This document shows positions 8,459 through 17,368 of a DNA stretch of 64,000 bases, piece by piece. The position numbers and the translations under genes are program-made. The stretch is from Pyrodictiaceae archaeon. Lineage in GTDB: Archaea > Thermoproteota > Thermoprotei_A > Sulfolobales > WANQ01. The first letter of the stretch is position 1; every line of letters starts with the position of its first letter. Below the pieces are notes generated by a model that had not been told where the DNA came from, did no database searches, and worked only from the letters and a program-made list of their open reading frames with translations. The stretch covers positions 46,231-110,230 of the forward strand of contig WANQ01000011.1 of assembly GCA_015521735.1 (NCBI GenBank), in the 5' to 3' direction.

Positions 8459-9745
8459 TCACGGTGTTTTCGTGTTTTCCAGCTGTTTTTCTAGTGTTTT
8501 AAGGTATTTGGGGTAGGCTTCGTCGGCTTCTCCTAGTAGGTCTTCGTATCTTGCTTCGCTTACGCGTAGTTCTCCGAGCCTTGACTGTATGAATCTTGCC
8601 ACTTCTCTGCTCACGGCTTTGATCATTAGCCTCCAGGCCGTCTTCCTCATGTATTTGGGTAGTACTAAGCCGTGCCTCTTAGCGTACTTTGTTACCTGGT
8701 TACGGTTAATGTGCCGTGGCGCTGTTTTCTCAATAAGCTCTAGTGTTTCGTTTGAGAAGTATATCCATTCGCAGGGCTTACTACCCTCCCTCAAACCCAT
8801 GTAGTATCTGCAGAACCCTTGGTCCTCGAAGCATACCAGCCTCCTGGTAACTATGCCTACTCCTGGTATCTCAACAACCTCGTTCGGGCTCCAGGTCTCC
8901 GCCATCTTTAAAACATGTTCGAACCTGGCACCTGACTCCAGCATAACCCTGTATATCGTGTAGTAGATACTGTGTCTCTGCTCTAGGAACTCTAGTGTCT
9001 TCTTAACATCCTCTAAGCTTATCTGGTAGGGCCTAACATCCAACCTATAACTTCTGCTGGGCACGACCTCCATTATCCAGCCAAAGGTCTCTGGGCTGAT
9101 TCTACGCTTGTAGTATAGGTACTGGATGTAGTGTCTGAAGATGTTTCTTAGCCACTTGTTGGGGTGATTCACCACGTAGTCTATGAGCTCCTCGCTAAGC
9201 TCCTTGCCTTCGAGGTATTTCTTGAATAGTGATTTATAGTACTTTAGTGTCTCGGGGCCTCTTACTTTTCTACGCTTCTTACGCTCTCGTAGAAATATCT
9301 CGAAGTCCTGGGTCCACTTCATCTTTACTCCGGTGAGGCTGATCCCGAGTATTCTGCGTAGGTCTTCCCTGAAGTTCTCGACCGTGAACCTGAGTATTAG
9401 TTGTCTGAGGTAGGGGTCTCGTGCTGCTACTCCCAGTATTTCCAGTACTATCGCATAGTCTATTGCACCGTTATTGTCTAGTACTCCCAGCGCTCTGAGC
9501 TTCTCCTCGGTGCCTGCTATCTTCTCGAACTCTTCTGGCTCTAGGGCCTCGAGTATCCTCTTGAGATTATCATCTGTTAGCCTTACCTGTCTTTTAAGCA
9601 GTCTATAGAGCGTCGAGGATGAGACACCTAGTATTTTCCTGGCTTCTTTCTCCCCGCGCGTTGATACGAGGTACCTGAGTAGCCTGTACCGTAGCTCATC
9701 TCCTATCCTAGAGGGATCGATGGCCTCATACCACTTCTTCAGCAC
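8459..9745 (-). CDS. Archaeal tyrosine recombinase (integrase)
   Basis: This 428-residue site-specific recombinase resembles integrases of archaeal viruses and plasmids. An HTH lies at about residues 34-60 and a core-binding region at about 140-240, followed by the catalytic domain. Candidate catalytic residues are Arg274 (SGARFEHVL), the KTAWR segment (Lys368, Arg372) and Tyr400. The start is GTG 9745 with GAGGGGTGG just upstream. The gene is intact, unlike the split integrases of SSV-type proviruses. It lies 170 bp from the 3' end of a tRNA-Arg gene, the usual target for this class. G+C content is visibly higher than in surrounding genes, which supports acquisition by transfer. Confidence 0.85.
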   Translation of the reverse strand: MLKKWYEAIDPSRIGDELRYRLLRYLVSTRGEKEARKILGVSSSTLYRLLKRQVRLTDDNLKRILEALEPEEFEKIAGTEEKLRALGVLDNNGAIDYAIVLEILGVAARDPYLRQLILRFTVENFREDLRRILGISLTGVKMKWTQDFEIFLRERKKRRKVRGPETLKYYKSLFKKYLEGKELSEELIDYVVNHPNKWLRNIFRHYIQYLYYKRRISPETFGWIMEVVPSRSYRLDVRPYQISLEDVKKTLEFLEQRHSIYYTIYRVMLESGARFEHVLKMAETWSPNEVVEIPGVGIVTRRLVCFEDQGFCRYYMGLREGSKPCEWIYFSNETLELIEKTAPRHINRNQVTKYAKRHGLVLPKYMRKTAWRLMIKAVSREVARFIQSRLGELRVSEARYEDLLGEADEAYPKYLKTLEKQLENTKTP

Positions 9746-9847
9746 TGGCCACCCCTCTCGTGGAGAACAGTGTTATAAAACGTGTAATCACTTGAATAGA
9801 ACAATAACCACGGAACAGTGCATCGCAGACCTGATATACAGGGGTAT

Positions 9848-9877
9848 ATTGCATGGAAGCAATATGAACCATGCAAT
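9848..9877. repeat. 9-bp inverted repeat beside integrase and tRNA
   Basis: ATTGCATGG (9848-9856) and CCATGCAAT (9869-9877) are perfect inverted repeats 12 bp apart. GACTTC/GAAGTC follows at 9881-9902. They lie between the integrase start and the tRNA 3' end, where arm-type recombinase sites would be expected. That role is inferred. Confidence 0.5.
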
Positions 9878-9914
9878 GAGGACTTCAGGACAAGTAGAAG
9901 TCTCAATTGTTTAG

Positions 9915-9989
9915 CGGGCCCGCGGGGATTTGAACCCCGGACCTCCGGCTCCGCAGGCCGGCGTCCTATCCGGGCTAGACGACGGGCCC
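9915..9989 (-). tRNA. tRNA-Arg (anticodon GCG)
   Basis: A full cloverleaf is readable on the minus strand. The acceptor stem is GGGCCCG/CGGGCCC, the anticodon stem CCGGC/GCCGG with loop CTGCGGA (anticodon GCG, codons CGC/CGU), and the T arm CGGGG-TTCAAAT-CCCCG. The discriminator is G; no CCA is encoded and no intron is seen. Its 3' side faces the integrase, so it is the likely integration target. Confidence 0.95.
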
Positions 9990-10013
9990 GTGTTTGACTT
10001 AGTGTTCTTGGGA

Positions 10014-10022
10014 TTTATAAGC
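10014..10022 (-). promoter_or_regulatory. Box A (TATA) of the tRNA-Arg gene
   Basis: GCTTATAAA on the minus strand is centred about 29 bp upstream of the tRNA 5' end (9989), the spacing expected for an archaeal tRNA promoter. Confidence 0.75.
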
Positions 10023-10179
10023 TCTAATATTATTGTCTGGTACTATCTTTGTTTGCTTGGTTTGGTATTACGTATGGTGTGTTGTGAGATTAACTTTATG
10101 GGGGTTGTGTACGTATATCTATGTAACGGTGGTGTTGCGGGAATAGTGTGTTAGTGTCTATGGGTTATGGTGTTAGTAT

Positions 10180-13035
10180 TTGCCTAGGAAGGCTAGGGTT
10201 AGGGATGCTAAGCAGTTATCGTTGTTTAGCTTTATAGGTAAGAAGGTTGATGAGCAAGGTAGTAGTGTTTCAAAGAGTAGTAGTGTTAAGGTATTGAGTA
10301 AACCTGGTAGTGAAGGGGTTAAACAAGGTGCTGTTAGCGGGGTTTCTTATAGTGGTTCTTTTGATGCTATTACTAAGATTGTTGGTGAGGAAGTCAAGTC
10401 ATCTGAGAGTAGGGCTAGTGGGATAAGCGAGATAGATGTTTACGGGTTTAATGGTGAAGTACGTGTTGAGCCTATTGGAGATCCTGTAGAAGACTTAACT
10501 AGTAGGCCACTAGTTGTTAAGGACTATGATAGACCTGTGTACTTGTTAAATGTACAATATGATGGGGATAAGGGTAAGGCTCTCCTAAAATTCCTTGATG
10601 AAGATAAGGGGATAATCGTACAATACTATGATGGGTATGGGCATAAACCCTACTTCTTAGTTGATATCCCCCCGGATAAGGTAAAGGAGATTAGTAAGAT
10701 AGTATCACATCCATCATTTGATCATACAGAGGTTGTAGAGAAAATAGACTTGCTCTTTAACCGCAAGGTTACTATGACTAAGATTGTAACTAAGGATCCA
10801 CTAGCTGTACGTACTCTTAGAAACTATGTACCTAAGGCTTGGGAAGCAAACATAAAATACCATGACAACTACATATATGACCTACAGTTAATACCTGGTA
10901 TGAAGTATTATATAAGGAATGGTAAATTAGAATTAGTTAAGCCTGCTATAACTGGTGATTTCAAGAAGTTATTAGAAGAAGCATTTAAGGATGAACATGA
11001 AGATACACGTAAACTTGCTATTGAATGGGCACCGTTATTCGAGACACCAGCTCCAAAAGCTAGGAGACTTGCAGTAGACATAGAAGTTTATACACCATTT
11101 AAGGGTAGAATGCCTGATCCAAATAGAGCTGACTATCCTGTTATTAGTGTAGCCTTAGTGGGTAGTGATGGTTATAATAGAGTTCTTGTACTAGCTCGTG
11201 AAGGAATAGTATTTGGAGAAGTACCAGAGGATTATCCTGCTGGAGCAGTAATAGAAATTTTTGATGATGAAAGAGCACTTATACTTGAAGCTCTTAGAGT
11301 AATAGATAATTACCCCATAGTCTTAACATTTAATGGTGATAACTTTGACTTAAACTACCTATATAATAGGGCGCTTAAGCTAGGAATACCTAGGGAACTC
11401 ATACCCATTAAATGGTTTAGAGATTATCCTTCACTAAAGAAAGGTGTACACATAGACTTATACAAGTTCTTTGAGAATAAGTCAATTCAAGCATATGCTT
11501 TCAGCGGTAAGTATAAGGACTTTACACTAGATGCCATTGCAAGCGCACTACTTGGTGTATCGAAAATAAAGCTTGAGGAACACATAGGCGTCCTCAATAT
11601 AGGTAGACTGGTAACATATAATTACCGTGATTCATGGCTTACATTACAGCTAACACTATTTGACAACGAGCTTGTGTGGAGGCTAATAGTACTATTAATG
11701 CGTATTAGTAAGAATAGCTTAGAAGACGTAGTTAGGAGGAAGGTATCTAAGTGGATTCAAGGATTATTCTACTGGGAGCATCGTAGAAGAAACTATTTAA
11801 TACCATTATCTGAAGACATACAAATGCTGAAGAACAAGGTGGTTACTGAAGCAATAATTAAGGGTAAGAAGTATGCAGGAGCTATAGTAATAGATCCGCC
11901 TACGGGAGTATTCTTTGATGTAGTAGTATTAGACTTTGCATCACTATATCCAAGCATAATTAAGAGATGGAACTTAAGCTATGAAACCATAGATCCGCCA
12001 GATGAAGCGTGTCCTAAGGATAAGAGAATATATGTACGAGATGAAAACGGTAACATAATACATGAGGTATGCGTTGAGAAACCAGGTATTACAGCACAAA
12101 TAACTGGATTGCTAAGGGACTTTAGAGTTAAAGTGTACAAGAAGAAAGCTAAAGACAAGAACTTATCACCAGAAGAACGTAGCTGGTATGATGTAGTACA
12201 AAAAGCTATGAAAGTATATATTAATGCAAGCTACGGTGTATTTGGTGCCTCAAGCTTCCCACTCTATGCTCCACCAGTAGCTGAAAGTGTAACAGCCATA
12301 GGTAGATACACTATCAAGAACACCATTAAGAAAGCTAGAGAACTAGGATTAAAGGTGCTATACGGTGATACAGACTCATTATTCCTATGGCATCCAAGTG
12401 AGGAGCTACTAGAGAAGCTTAGAGAATGGGTGTATAGGAATTTTGAACTAGAACTAGATGTTGATAAAGGCTATAAGTATGTAGCGTTCTCAGGGCTTAA
12501 GAAGAACTATATTGGTGTATACCCTGACGGTACAGTAGACGTTAAAGGACTTGTAGGTAAAAAGAAGAATACACCAGAATTCCTTAAGGACGCCTTTAAC
12601 GAGGTATTACAAGCACTTGGTAGTGTAAATACACCAGAAGAATTCGAGGAAGTAAAGGAATATATTAGATCTAAGATCAAGACCATATATTTGAGGCTAA
12701 GAAACCTTCAATTCACATTAGATGAGCTAGCTATTCGTATGACATTATCCAAGAACTTGGACGAGTATAAGAAGAACATGCCTCAACACGTAAAAGCAGC
12801 ACTTCAACTAAGTGCTTTAGGCTATAGGGTATTTGCAGGAGACGTGGTATTCTTTGTTAAAGTGAAGGGTAAGGATGGAGTAAAGCCTATTCAACTAGCT
12901 AAACTACATGATATAGATGTTGAAAAGTACTTAAAAGCAGTTGAATCAACATTTGAGCAAATACTTAATGCCATTAATGTTGACTGGAAAGAAATAGCAG
13001 GTATATCAAAGTTAGAAGCATTCTTTGGATTCTAG
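10180..13035 (+). CDS. polB1: Replicative DNA polymerase B1
   Basis: This is the main crenarchaeal family B replicase, 951 residues. An N-terminal PCNA-binding motif (KQLSLFSFIG, about residues 12-21) is followed by a poorly conserved linker longer than in Sulfolobus PolB1. The 3'-5' exonuclease motif I is DIEVYTPF (Asp300, Glu302). Polymerase motifs are DFASLYPSII (Asp585) and YGDTDS (Asp730, Asp732). Catalytic residues of both activities are intact. The start is TTG 10180, which keeps the PCNA motif. It converges with, and overlaps by 4 bp, the minus-strand gene at 13032. Confidence 0.95.
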   Translation: MPRKARVRDAKQLSLFSFIGKKVDEQGSSVSKSSSVKVLSKPGSEGVKQGAVSGVSYSGSFDAITKIVGEEVKSSESRASGISEIDVYGFNGEVRVEPIGDPVEDLTSRPLVVKDYDRPVYLLNVQYDGDKGKALLKFLDEDKGIIVQYYDGYGHKPYFLVDIPPDKVKEISKIVSHPSFDHTEVVEKIDLLFNRKVTMTKIVTKDPLAVRTLRNYVPKAWEANIKYHDNYIYDLQLIPGMKYYIRNGKLELVKPAITGDFKKLLEEAFKDEHEDTRKLAIEWAPLFETPAPKARRLAVDIEVYTPFKGRMPDPNRADYPVISVALVGSDGYNRVLVLAREGIVFGEVPEDYPAGAVIEIFDDERALILEALRVIDNYPIVLTFNGDNFDLNYLYNRALKLGIPRELIPIKWFRDYPSLKKGVHIDLYKFFENKSIQAYAFSGKYKDFTLDAIASALLGVSKIKLEEHIGVLNIGRLVTYNYRDSWLTLQLTLFDNELVWRLIVLLMRISKNSLEDVVRRKVSKWIQGLFYWEHRRRNYLIPLSEDIQMLKNKVVTEAIIKGKKYAGAIVIDPPTGVFFDVVVLDFASLYPSIIKRWNLSYETIDPPDEACPKDKRIYVRDENGNIIHEVCVEKPGITAQITGLLRDFRVKVYKKKAKDKNLSPEERSWYDVVQKAMKVYINASYGVFGASSFPLYAPPVAESVTAIGRYTIKNTIKKARELGLKVLYGDTDSLFLWHPSEELLEKLREWVYRNFELELDVDKGYKYVAFSGLKKNYIGVYPDGTVDVKGLVGKKKNTPEFLKDAFNEVLQALGSVNTPEEFEEVKEYIRSKIKTIYLRLRNLQFTLDELAIRMTLSKNLDEYKKNMPQHVKAALQLSALGYRVFAGDVVFFVKVKGKDGVKPIQLAKLHDIDVEKYLKAVESTFEQILNAINVDWKEIAGISKLEAFFGF

Positions 13036-13583
13036 GATTTACGCTTCCTTCTTCCTCCTCTCTTACGCTTCCTCTCCTCTTCTTCACTATACTTCTTTTC
13101 TAGTTCTTCAGCTTCCTTCATCATTTCAGCTAATTCTTCATCACTTAGACTAAGCTCTCCCGTAGGAATAGATTCTTGCTTCATAATATTAGTGCTATCA
13201 GCAGCAGCTTGTTCTAGTTCCTCCTTAACTGATTCATCTATGTATGGTGCTATTAAATACATTTTTCTATCCTTATATGTCCCCTGATCCCAGAAGTTAT
13301 CAAAACTTATAGTGTATATAGGTATATTGAATACAGCGTAACCATCAGGAGATCTCTCTGGTCTATACTTTGCTATTAATTCGTACTGACCAGGCTTTAA
13401 GGGGAGTTTAAGTCTTACCTCATACTTGTCCCTTAATACTATGAAGTCTGAGTATATGGGCTCCCATTCCCTCATAGCATTCATGGCATATTTCTTTACA
13501 ACGTCTTCTATAGTACCCGTCTCTACAACAGTCTTTACCACCTTACCGTCTTCAGCTCTTATTACAAGGATTTTATCAGCCAA
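13032..13583 (-). CDS. Conserved crenarchaeal protein with acidic-then-basic tail
   Basis: Not assigned to a family. This 183-residue protein has a beta-rich region (about residues 1-115, with PGQYELIAKYRP), then a strongly acidic helix (about residues 140-170) and a short basic tail (RKRKRGGRRKRKS). Such a tail suggests contact with nucleic acid or a replication or translation complex. Its 3' end overlaps polB1 by 4 bp in convergent orientation. Sulfolobus PolB1 has accessory proteins, one with an acidic tail, but homology to them is not shown here. Confidence 0.6.
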   Translation of the reverse strand: MADKILVIRAEDGKVVKTVVETGTIEDVVKKYAMNAMREWEPIYSDFIVLRDKYEVRLKLPLKPGQYELIAKYRPERSPDGYAVFNIPIYTISFDNFWDQGTYKDRKMYLIAPYIDESVKEELEQAAADSTNIMKQESIPTGELSLSDEELAEMMKEAEELEKKYSEEEERKRKRGGRRKRKS

Positions 13584-13620
13584 AGACCTACCCCTCGTTT
13601 AAGGCTATCTTGTTTTCCTA

Positions 13621-14103
13621 CTACTTGTGCTCACCTATAACGTATAAGTATATTGTGTGGGAAACCCTTCCATCATGTATAGTAGCTATTATCTTAGGCT
13701 TCCACCCAGGCATTTGGAATTCGTGGGAGACAACTCTTGTACCAGGCTTTAGCTCTGATTCAAGCTTAGGCTTAAGTTTCTCGTTGACACTTGTTAGCAA
13801 GAATAGTGTTACTATAGTTGCTTCACTTATATCAGCCTTAAACATATCCTCTTGTCTTATCTCAGCTCTTCCCTCTATATTCAACTCTTTTATTTTCCTT
13901 CTAGCTTCTCTCACAAGATCACTTCTTATTTCTATACCTATAGCTTTCTTGACATTAAACTCTCTTACAGCAATTATTACTATCCTTCCATCACCAGCTC
14001 CAAGATCATAAACTATGTCGTTGGGCCCTGCACCAGCTAGCTCTAACATTTTCCTTACAACATGTTCTGGTGTAGGAACATATGGTACGTGTGGATAAGT
14101 CAT
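13621..14103 (-). CDS. Protein-lysine methyltransferase, aKMT type
   Basis: A class I SAM-dependent methyltransferase of about 160 residues. The sequence from PHVPYVPTP through DLGAGDGRI (SAM-binding motif I) to the end, HTIYLYVIGEHK, closely follows the crenarchaeal broad-specificity protein-lysine methyltransferase aKMT known from Sulfolobus. I prefer ATG 14103; the frame extends to TTG 14133, but the extra ten residues do not fit the family. The likely role is surface lysine methylation of chromatin and other proteins. The gene upstream (14184) reads in the same direction. Confidence 0.85.
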   Translation of the reverse strand: MTYPHVPYVPTPEHVVRKMLELAGAGPNDIVYDLGAGDGRIVIIAVREFNVKKAIGIEIRSDLVREARRKIKELNIEGRAEIRQEDMFKADISEATIVTLFLLTSVNEKLKPKLESELKPGTRVVSHEFQMPGWKPKIIATIHDGRVSHTIYLYVIGEHK

Positions 14104-14183
14104 TACAGAGCTACCTTCCACCAGGATTTTCAAAAATAAGGTTTACATAAACTTTACTTCATGCTATACCTATTTCCCCTACC

Positions 14184-14531
14184 TTACTCTGTTAACTCCT
14201 TTATCTTTGACAATATCATTTCTCTAGCTTTATCTAAGTCTGGTTTCAATGCATCAGTTAGGGGCATGGATTTCTGAGTTAACACGGGCATTATTCTCCC
14301 ATCATCTAGTTCTACAAGTAGTTGAGGTGTACCCGCCATGCCGAATTCATCTGTTTCACCGTACTTTATCAAGAACACGTAATCTTCGTGTTTAACCTCT
14401 TTTTCTACGCCTAATTTTTCAGCCATTTCGTCAAGTAGCTTGTTGAAGACTTTATGTAGTGGGTGATGTGTAGCTGTTACAAGTATTAATTTCTTAACCT
14501 TTGCCACCATTAACCGCCTACCCATACACAC
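14184..14531 (-). CDS. Conserved crenarchaeal protein, possibly thioredoxin-fold
   Basis: This protein has about 108-115 residues. The arrangement (strand ILVTA, helix, strand, then AGTPQLLVELDDGRIMPVL) resembles a thioredoxin fold with its cis-proline, but there is no CxxC, so redox activity is unlikely. The frame opens at GTG 14531. A TATA-like ACTATTTAAAAA (minus strand, 14542-14553) places transcription start near 14521, so the internal ATG at 14510 (MVAKVKKL) is the likely start. Fold assignment is tentative. Confidence 0.6.
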   Translation of the reverse strand: MCMGRRLMVAKVKKLILVTATHHPLHKVFNKLLDEMAEKLGVEKEVKHEDYVFLIKYGETDEFGMAGTPQLLVELDDGRIMPVLTQKSMPLTDALKPDLDKAREMILSKIKELTE

Positions 14532-14647
14532 GTAGGTAGGGTTTTTAAATAGTATACTTAATCAGCTATGCTCAGAAAGGCCAGGTAGCATCATCTAATA
14601 TGGAGAAGTAATCATTAGGTAGCCAAATTCATCATCGCATTGAAAAC

Positions 14648-14797
14648 CTATGACTCTTGTTTAATCACAATACTCTTCCCACGCCATTCATAGTTTCCTT
14701 TTCTTAATGCTTCTAGGATTCTCCGAGCATTCTTATCGTTAGGATGACGTCTTAGATGTCTCTCTAATCTTCGAATCCACCTAATCTTTCTAGACAT
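14648..14797 (-). CDS. Small basic conserved-looking protein (49 aa)
   Basis: This 49-codon gene runs from ATG 14797 to a stop at 14648-14650. A strong Shine-Dalgarno sequence (GGGAGGAG, ending 4 nt before ATG) supports real translation. The peptide is very basic and helical in its first half (MSRKIRWIRRLERHLRRHP), then NDKNARRILEALRKGNYEWRG. Composition resembles small ribosome- or RNA-associated proteins of archaea. I do not recognise the family, so the function remains open. Confidence 0.6.
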   Translation of the reverse strand: MSRKIRWIRRLERHLRRHPNDKNARRILEALRKGNYEWRGKSIVIKQES

Positions 14798-15028
14798 GAT
14801 CTCCTCCCACCAATACCTAAACATAAAGGATTTTAAGCGTTATCTCATAGTTTGTTTAGAACTAGTTGAGGGCTCGGTACGCGAACCTCTTCACCATCCC
14901 ACTTATTTAAATAGCGTATGGTCTGATCCCGGATTCCTCCTCATAGCCCAGTTACTAGTTATGCTTAAACCCTATATATACTAGTAGCGGATAGTGATAA
15001 AAGCCCTCTAAAACAAAAACTATTATTC

Positions 15029-15898
15029 ATGGTGAACCCGTTGCCAAGGAAACTACGTTTTGGGCCAGCAGGTAAGCCAGTTGACTTTAAAGGAGATATG
15101 GTAAAAGTTCCAGAATACCTGCATAAGATAGGATTGGATGCACTAGAATATGAGGCTGTTAGAGGAGTTAGAATATCTGAAGCAAAAGCAAGACTTCTAG
15201 GCGAGGAAGCAAGGAAATACGATATAGCATTGAGCCTCCATGCACCATACTTTATAAACCTAGCATCTCCAGAACCTAAAACAGTTGAAAACAGTATTAA
15301 GAGGATAATAGATTCTGTTCAAGCAGCATACTGGATGGGAGCATACATAGTAGTATTCCATGTAGGATACTATAAAGGTAATGAATCTAAGAAAGCCGCC
15401 TTAGAGAAAGCACTTAATGCTCTAAGAAGAGTAGTAGATGAAGTTAAATCCAAGAATATAAAAGGAGTATGGCTTGGCCCAGAAACAACAGGTAAGAAAA
15501 CCCAAATAGGGAGCTTAGAAGAAGTAGTAGAAATATGTACATCTATAGATAATTGTAGACCAGTAGTCGATTGGGCACATCTACATGCAAGAGCACTAGG
15601 TATGCACATAGTTAAATTAGATGATGTATTAAAGGTTGTAGACTACATAGAGAAAAACCTGGGCACAGAAACAATTAAGCATTTACACATGCATTTCTCA
15701 AAAATAGAGTATGGTAGTGGTGGTGAGAGAGAACACCATACATTACATGAGGAGAACTATGGGCCAGACTTTAAAATAGTATGTAAAGGATTAAAGGAGA
15801 CAGGTGTAGAAGGAGTAATAATAAGTGAAAGCCCTATACTTGACAAGGACGCATTAGTAATGAAGAATATATGTTGTGGTGAAATAGGGTATTGTTGA
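15029..15898 (+). CDS. nfo: Endonuclease IV (AP endonuclease family 2)
   Basis: This 289-residue TIM-barrel metalloenzyme incises DNA 5' of abasic sites in base excision repair. Typical segments are SLHAPYFINLASP near residue 75, VFHVGYY near 112, GPETTGK near 152, VVDWAHLHAR near 180 and HLHMHFS near 215, which carry the His, Asp and Glu metal ligands. The start codon is GTG/ATG near 15029. TATA-like CCTATATATA lies at about 14971-14980. The next gene overlaps its stop codon. An AGOG glycosylase gene elsewhere in the window (45293) would supply its substrate pathway. Confidence 0.9.
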   Translation: MVNPLPRKLRFGPAGKPVDFKGDMVKVPEYLHKIGLDALEYEAVRGVRISEAKARLLGEEARKYDIALSLHAPYFINLASPEPKTVENSIKRIIDSVQAAYWMGAYIVVFHVGYYKGNESKKAALEKALNALRRVVDEVKSKNIKGVWLGPETTGKKTQIGSLEEVVEICTSIDNCRPVVDWAHLHARALGMHIVKLDDVLKVVDYIEKNLGTETIKHLHMHFSKIEYGSGGEREHHTLHEENYGPDFKIVCKGLKETGVEGVIISESPILDKDALVMKNICCGEIGYC

Positions 15899-16464
15899 CA
15901 AGAATAAGGCCGTTGGTGAAAAAACTCGTCCATAGCCAAGTAAAAGTCTTCGTAAAAATAGGTGTTTCACCAAATACACTAACCCTGACGGGGCTAGTAA
16001 TAGCTTTTCTTGTACCACTAACCACTTATTATGTAGGCCCATTCTTTGGAGCCTTAGTCATATTACTTAGTGCTTACTTTGATGTAATAGACGGTGAAGT
16101 TGCTAGAATTAGTGGTAAGAAGACGCTATTTGGAGCATTCCTTGATTCAACAATAGATAGAATAGAGGACTCCCTATACCTGTTATCACTAGTCATAGCA
16201 GGTGTAAACTCTGTATTAGTACTTGTGCTCCTAGTTGCCTCGTTTTTAATAAGCTATACACGTGCAAGAGCAGAGGCATTGCATTTAAAAATGGAGGGTA
16301 TAGGTTTAATAGAAAGAGCTGAACGCATATTACTGATTACCATAGCTTTAGCTTTAGCTGAAGTAAGTCTCACTACAACGTATATCATAGTCATAGCACT
16401 AATTGTTCTGTCCATTATAACAGTTTTACAAAGAATACTATACGTCTATAATTCTATGAAATAG
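15892..16464 (+). CDS. CDP-alcohol phosphatidyltransferase (archaetidylinositol-phosphate synthase type)
   Basis: This 190-residue membrane enzyme of archaeal phospholipid synthesis shows the complete CDP-alcohol phosphatidyltransferase motif D-G-x2-A-R-x8-G-x3-D-x3-D (DGEVARISGKKTLFGAFLD followed by STID). About five or six membrane segments surround it. The size and motif context fit archaetidylinositol-phosphate synthase; substrate specificity is inferred. The start is TTG 15892 or 15895, overlapping the stop of nfo, so the two genes are translationally coupled. Confidence 0.8.
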   Translation: MLTRIRPLVKKLVHSQVKVFVKIGVSPNTLTLTGLVIAFLVPLTTYYVGPFFGALVILLSAYFDVIDGEVARISGKKTLFGAFLDSTIDRIEDSLYLLSLVIAGVNSVLVLVLLVASFLISYTRARAEALHLKMEGIGLIERAERILLITIALALAEVSLTTTYIIVIALIVLSIITVLQRILYVYNSMK

Positions 16465-17049
16465 GGGCTTAGAGAAAACATCTAGTAGCCAATTAACTAT
16501 GATAATACATTGGCTAGTCAAGTAGCTAACATTACCTAAACTAACACGTTTTATTCCATATTGATCAATTATCCTCTCATACACTGCTGGTATATCAACA
16601 TGGCTACCGAGTATGAATGCTATTGTAGCTGATGGCCGTATAGTCTTAAAACTATCTCCTTTTTCATGAAGATAGTATACATTCTTGTTTACGTCTACTA
16701 ACTCGCTTAAAACATGTTTAAAACTAATACGTTCAATGTAGAATCCATTAACTCTTTCACCCATCATAGCTTTTCTAATATCACTAATTACCTCAACTTC
16801 ATTATCATATACACGGTTAACTTGAGGTATGTGTACTTCTAGCAATAGTGGTGGTTTGGGTGGTCCAAGAAGTAGTGCTTTAACTATGATATACGCATTT
16901 GTTTTCAGAGTTTTAGCAACTAGTATTGCTCTAGCTATGACATCTAGTCTGCCAGTTGCACCTGCTATGCCTTTTAATGGGAAATTAGGTGAAGTTGTAG
17001 CAGTTGGTGATACTATTAAGAATTCTCTACGTTTAAAATACTTAGACAT
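16438..17049 (-). CDS. trmY: tRNA (pseudouridine-54-N1)-methyltransferase
   Basis: This 203-residue SPOUT-class methyltransferase makes N1-methylpseudouridine at tRNA position 54 in archaea. Family segments visible are AGATGRLDVIARAI near residue 29, LLGPPKPP near 60, FILGSHVDIP near 145 and VSLGNVSYLTSQCIIIVNWLLD at the end, which forms the trefoil-knot SAM site. The 3' end overlaps the convergent lipid gene by 27 bp. It follows the S26e gene directly, with a short overlap. Confidence 0.85.
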   Translation of the reverse strand: MSKYFKRREFLIVSPTATTSPNFPLKGIAGATGRLDVIARAILVAKTLKTNAYIIVKALLLGPPKPPLLLEVHIPQVNRVYDNEVEVISDIRKAMMGERVNGFYIERISFKHVLSELVDVNKNVYYLHEKGDSFKTIRPSATIAFILGSHVDIPAVYERIIDQYGIKRVSLGNVSYLTSQCIIIVNWLLDVFSKPLFHRIIDV

Positions 17050-17329
17050 AGGATGGTCTTCTCTTTCTCTCAGCTTCTGGTCTAACCTTTATTATTCCAA
17101 AGTGTATTGCACAACTAATACAATAGCACTTGGTTACCGGGTACCTCATTATAATAGCTCCTTTCTTCTCTAATTCACGTGCTAGCTGTGGATCTACTGG
17201 TGAGTACATACGTGTTACACATACTGCTTTATCTCTTGGTACTAGTCTACCACAGTTATCGCATTGAACGTGGCCTACATATCCTTTATCTCCTTTACGT
17301 CTACCTCTATTCTCCCTCTTCTTAGGCAT
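17042..17329 (-). CDS. rps26e: 30S ribosomal protein S26e
   Basis: An archaeal/eukaryotic small-subunit protein of 95 residues. Its start MPKKRENRGRRKGDKG, the zinc-binding cysteines (CDNC and CYCISC) and the basic C-terminus are typical. The frame opens at 17347, but GGGGT about 8 nt before ATG 17329 and the family N-terminus favour the inner start. It is encoded between proS and trmY in the same direction, a translation-related operon. Confidence 0.9.
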   Translation of the reverse strand: MPKKRENRGRRKGDKGYVGHVQCDNCGRLVPRDKAVCVTRMYSPVDPQLARELEKKGAIIMRYPVTKCYCISCAIHFGIIKVRPEAERKRRPSYV

Positions 17330-17368
17330 AATAGTAACCCCTGGCATGAATGCTTAGTGTTTCTTAGC

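Noticed and set aside
14560-14620. Minus-strand GATGA ... CTGA ... CTGA pattern resembling a C/D-box RNA
   Set aside because: No acceptable C' box or second guide; it runs into the TATA region of the 14184 gene.
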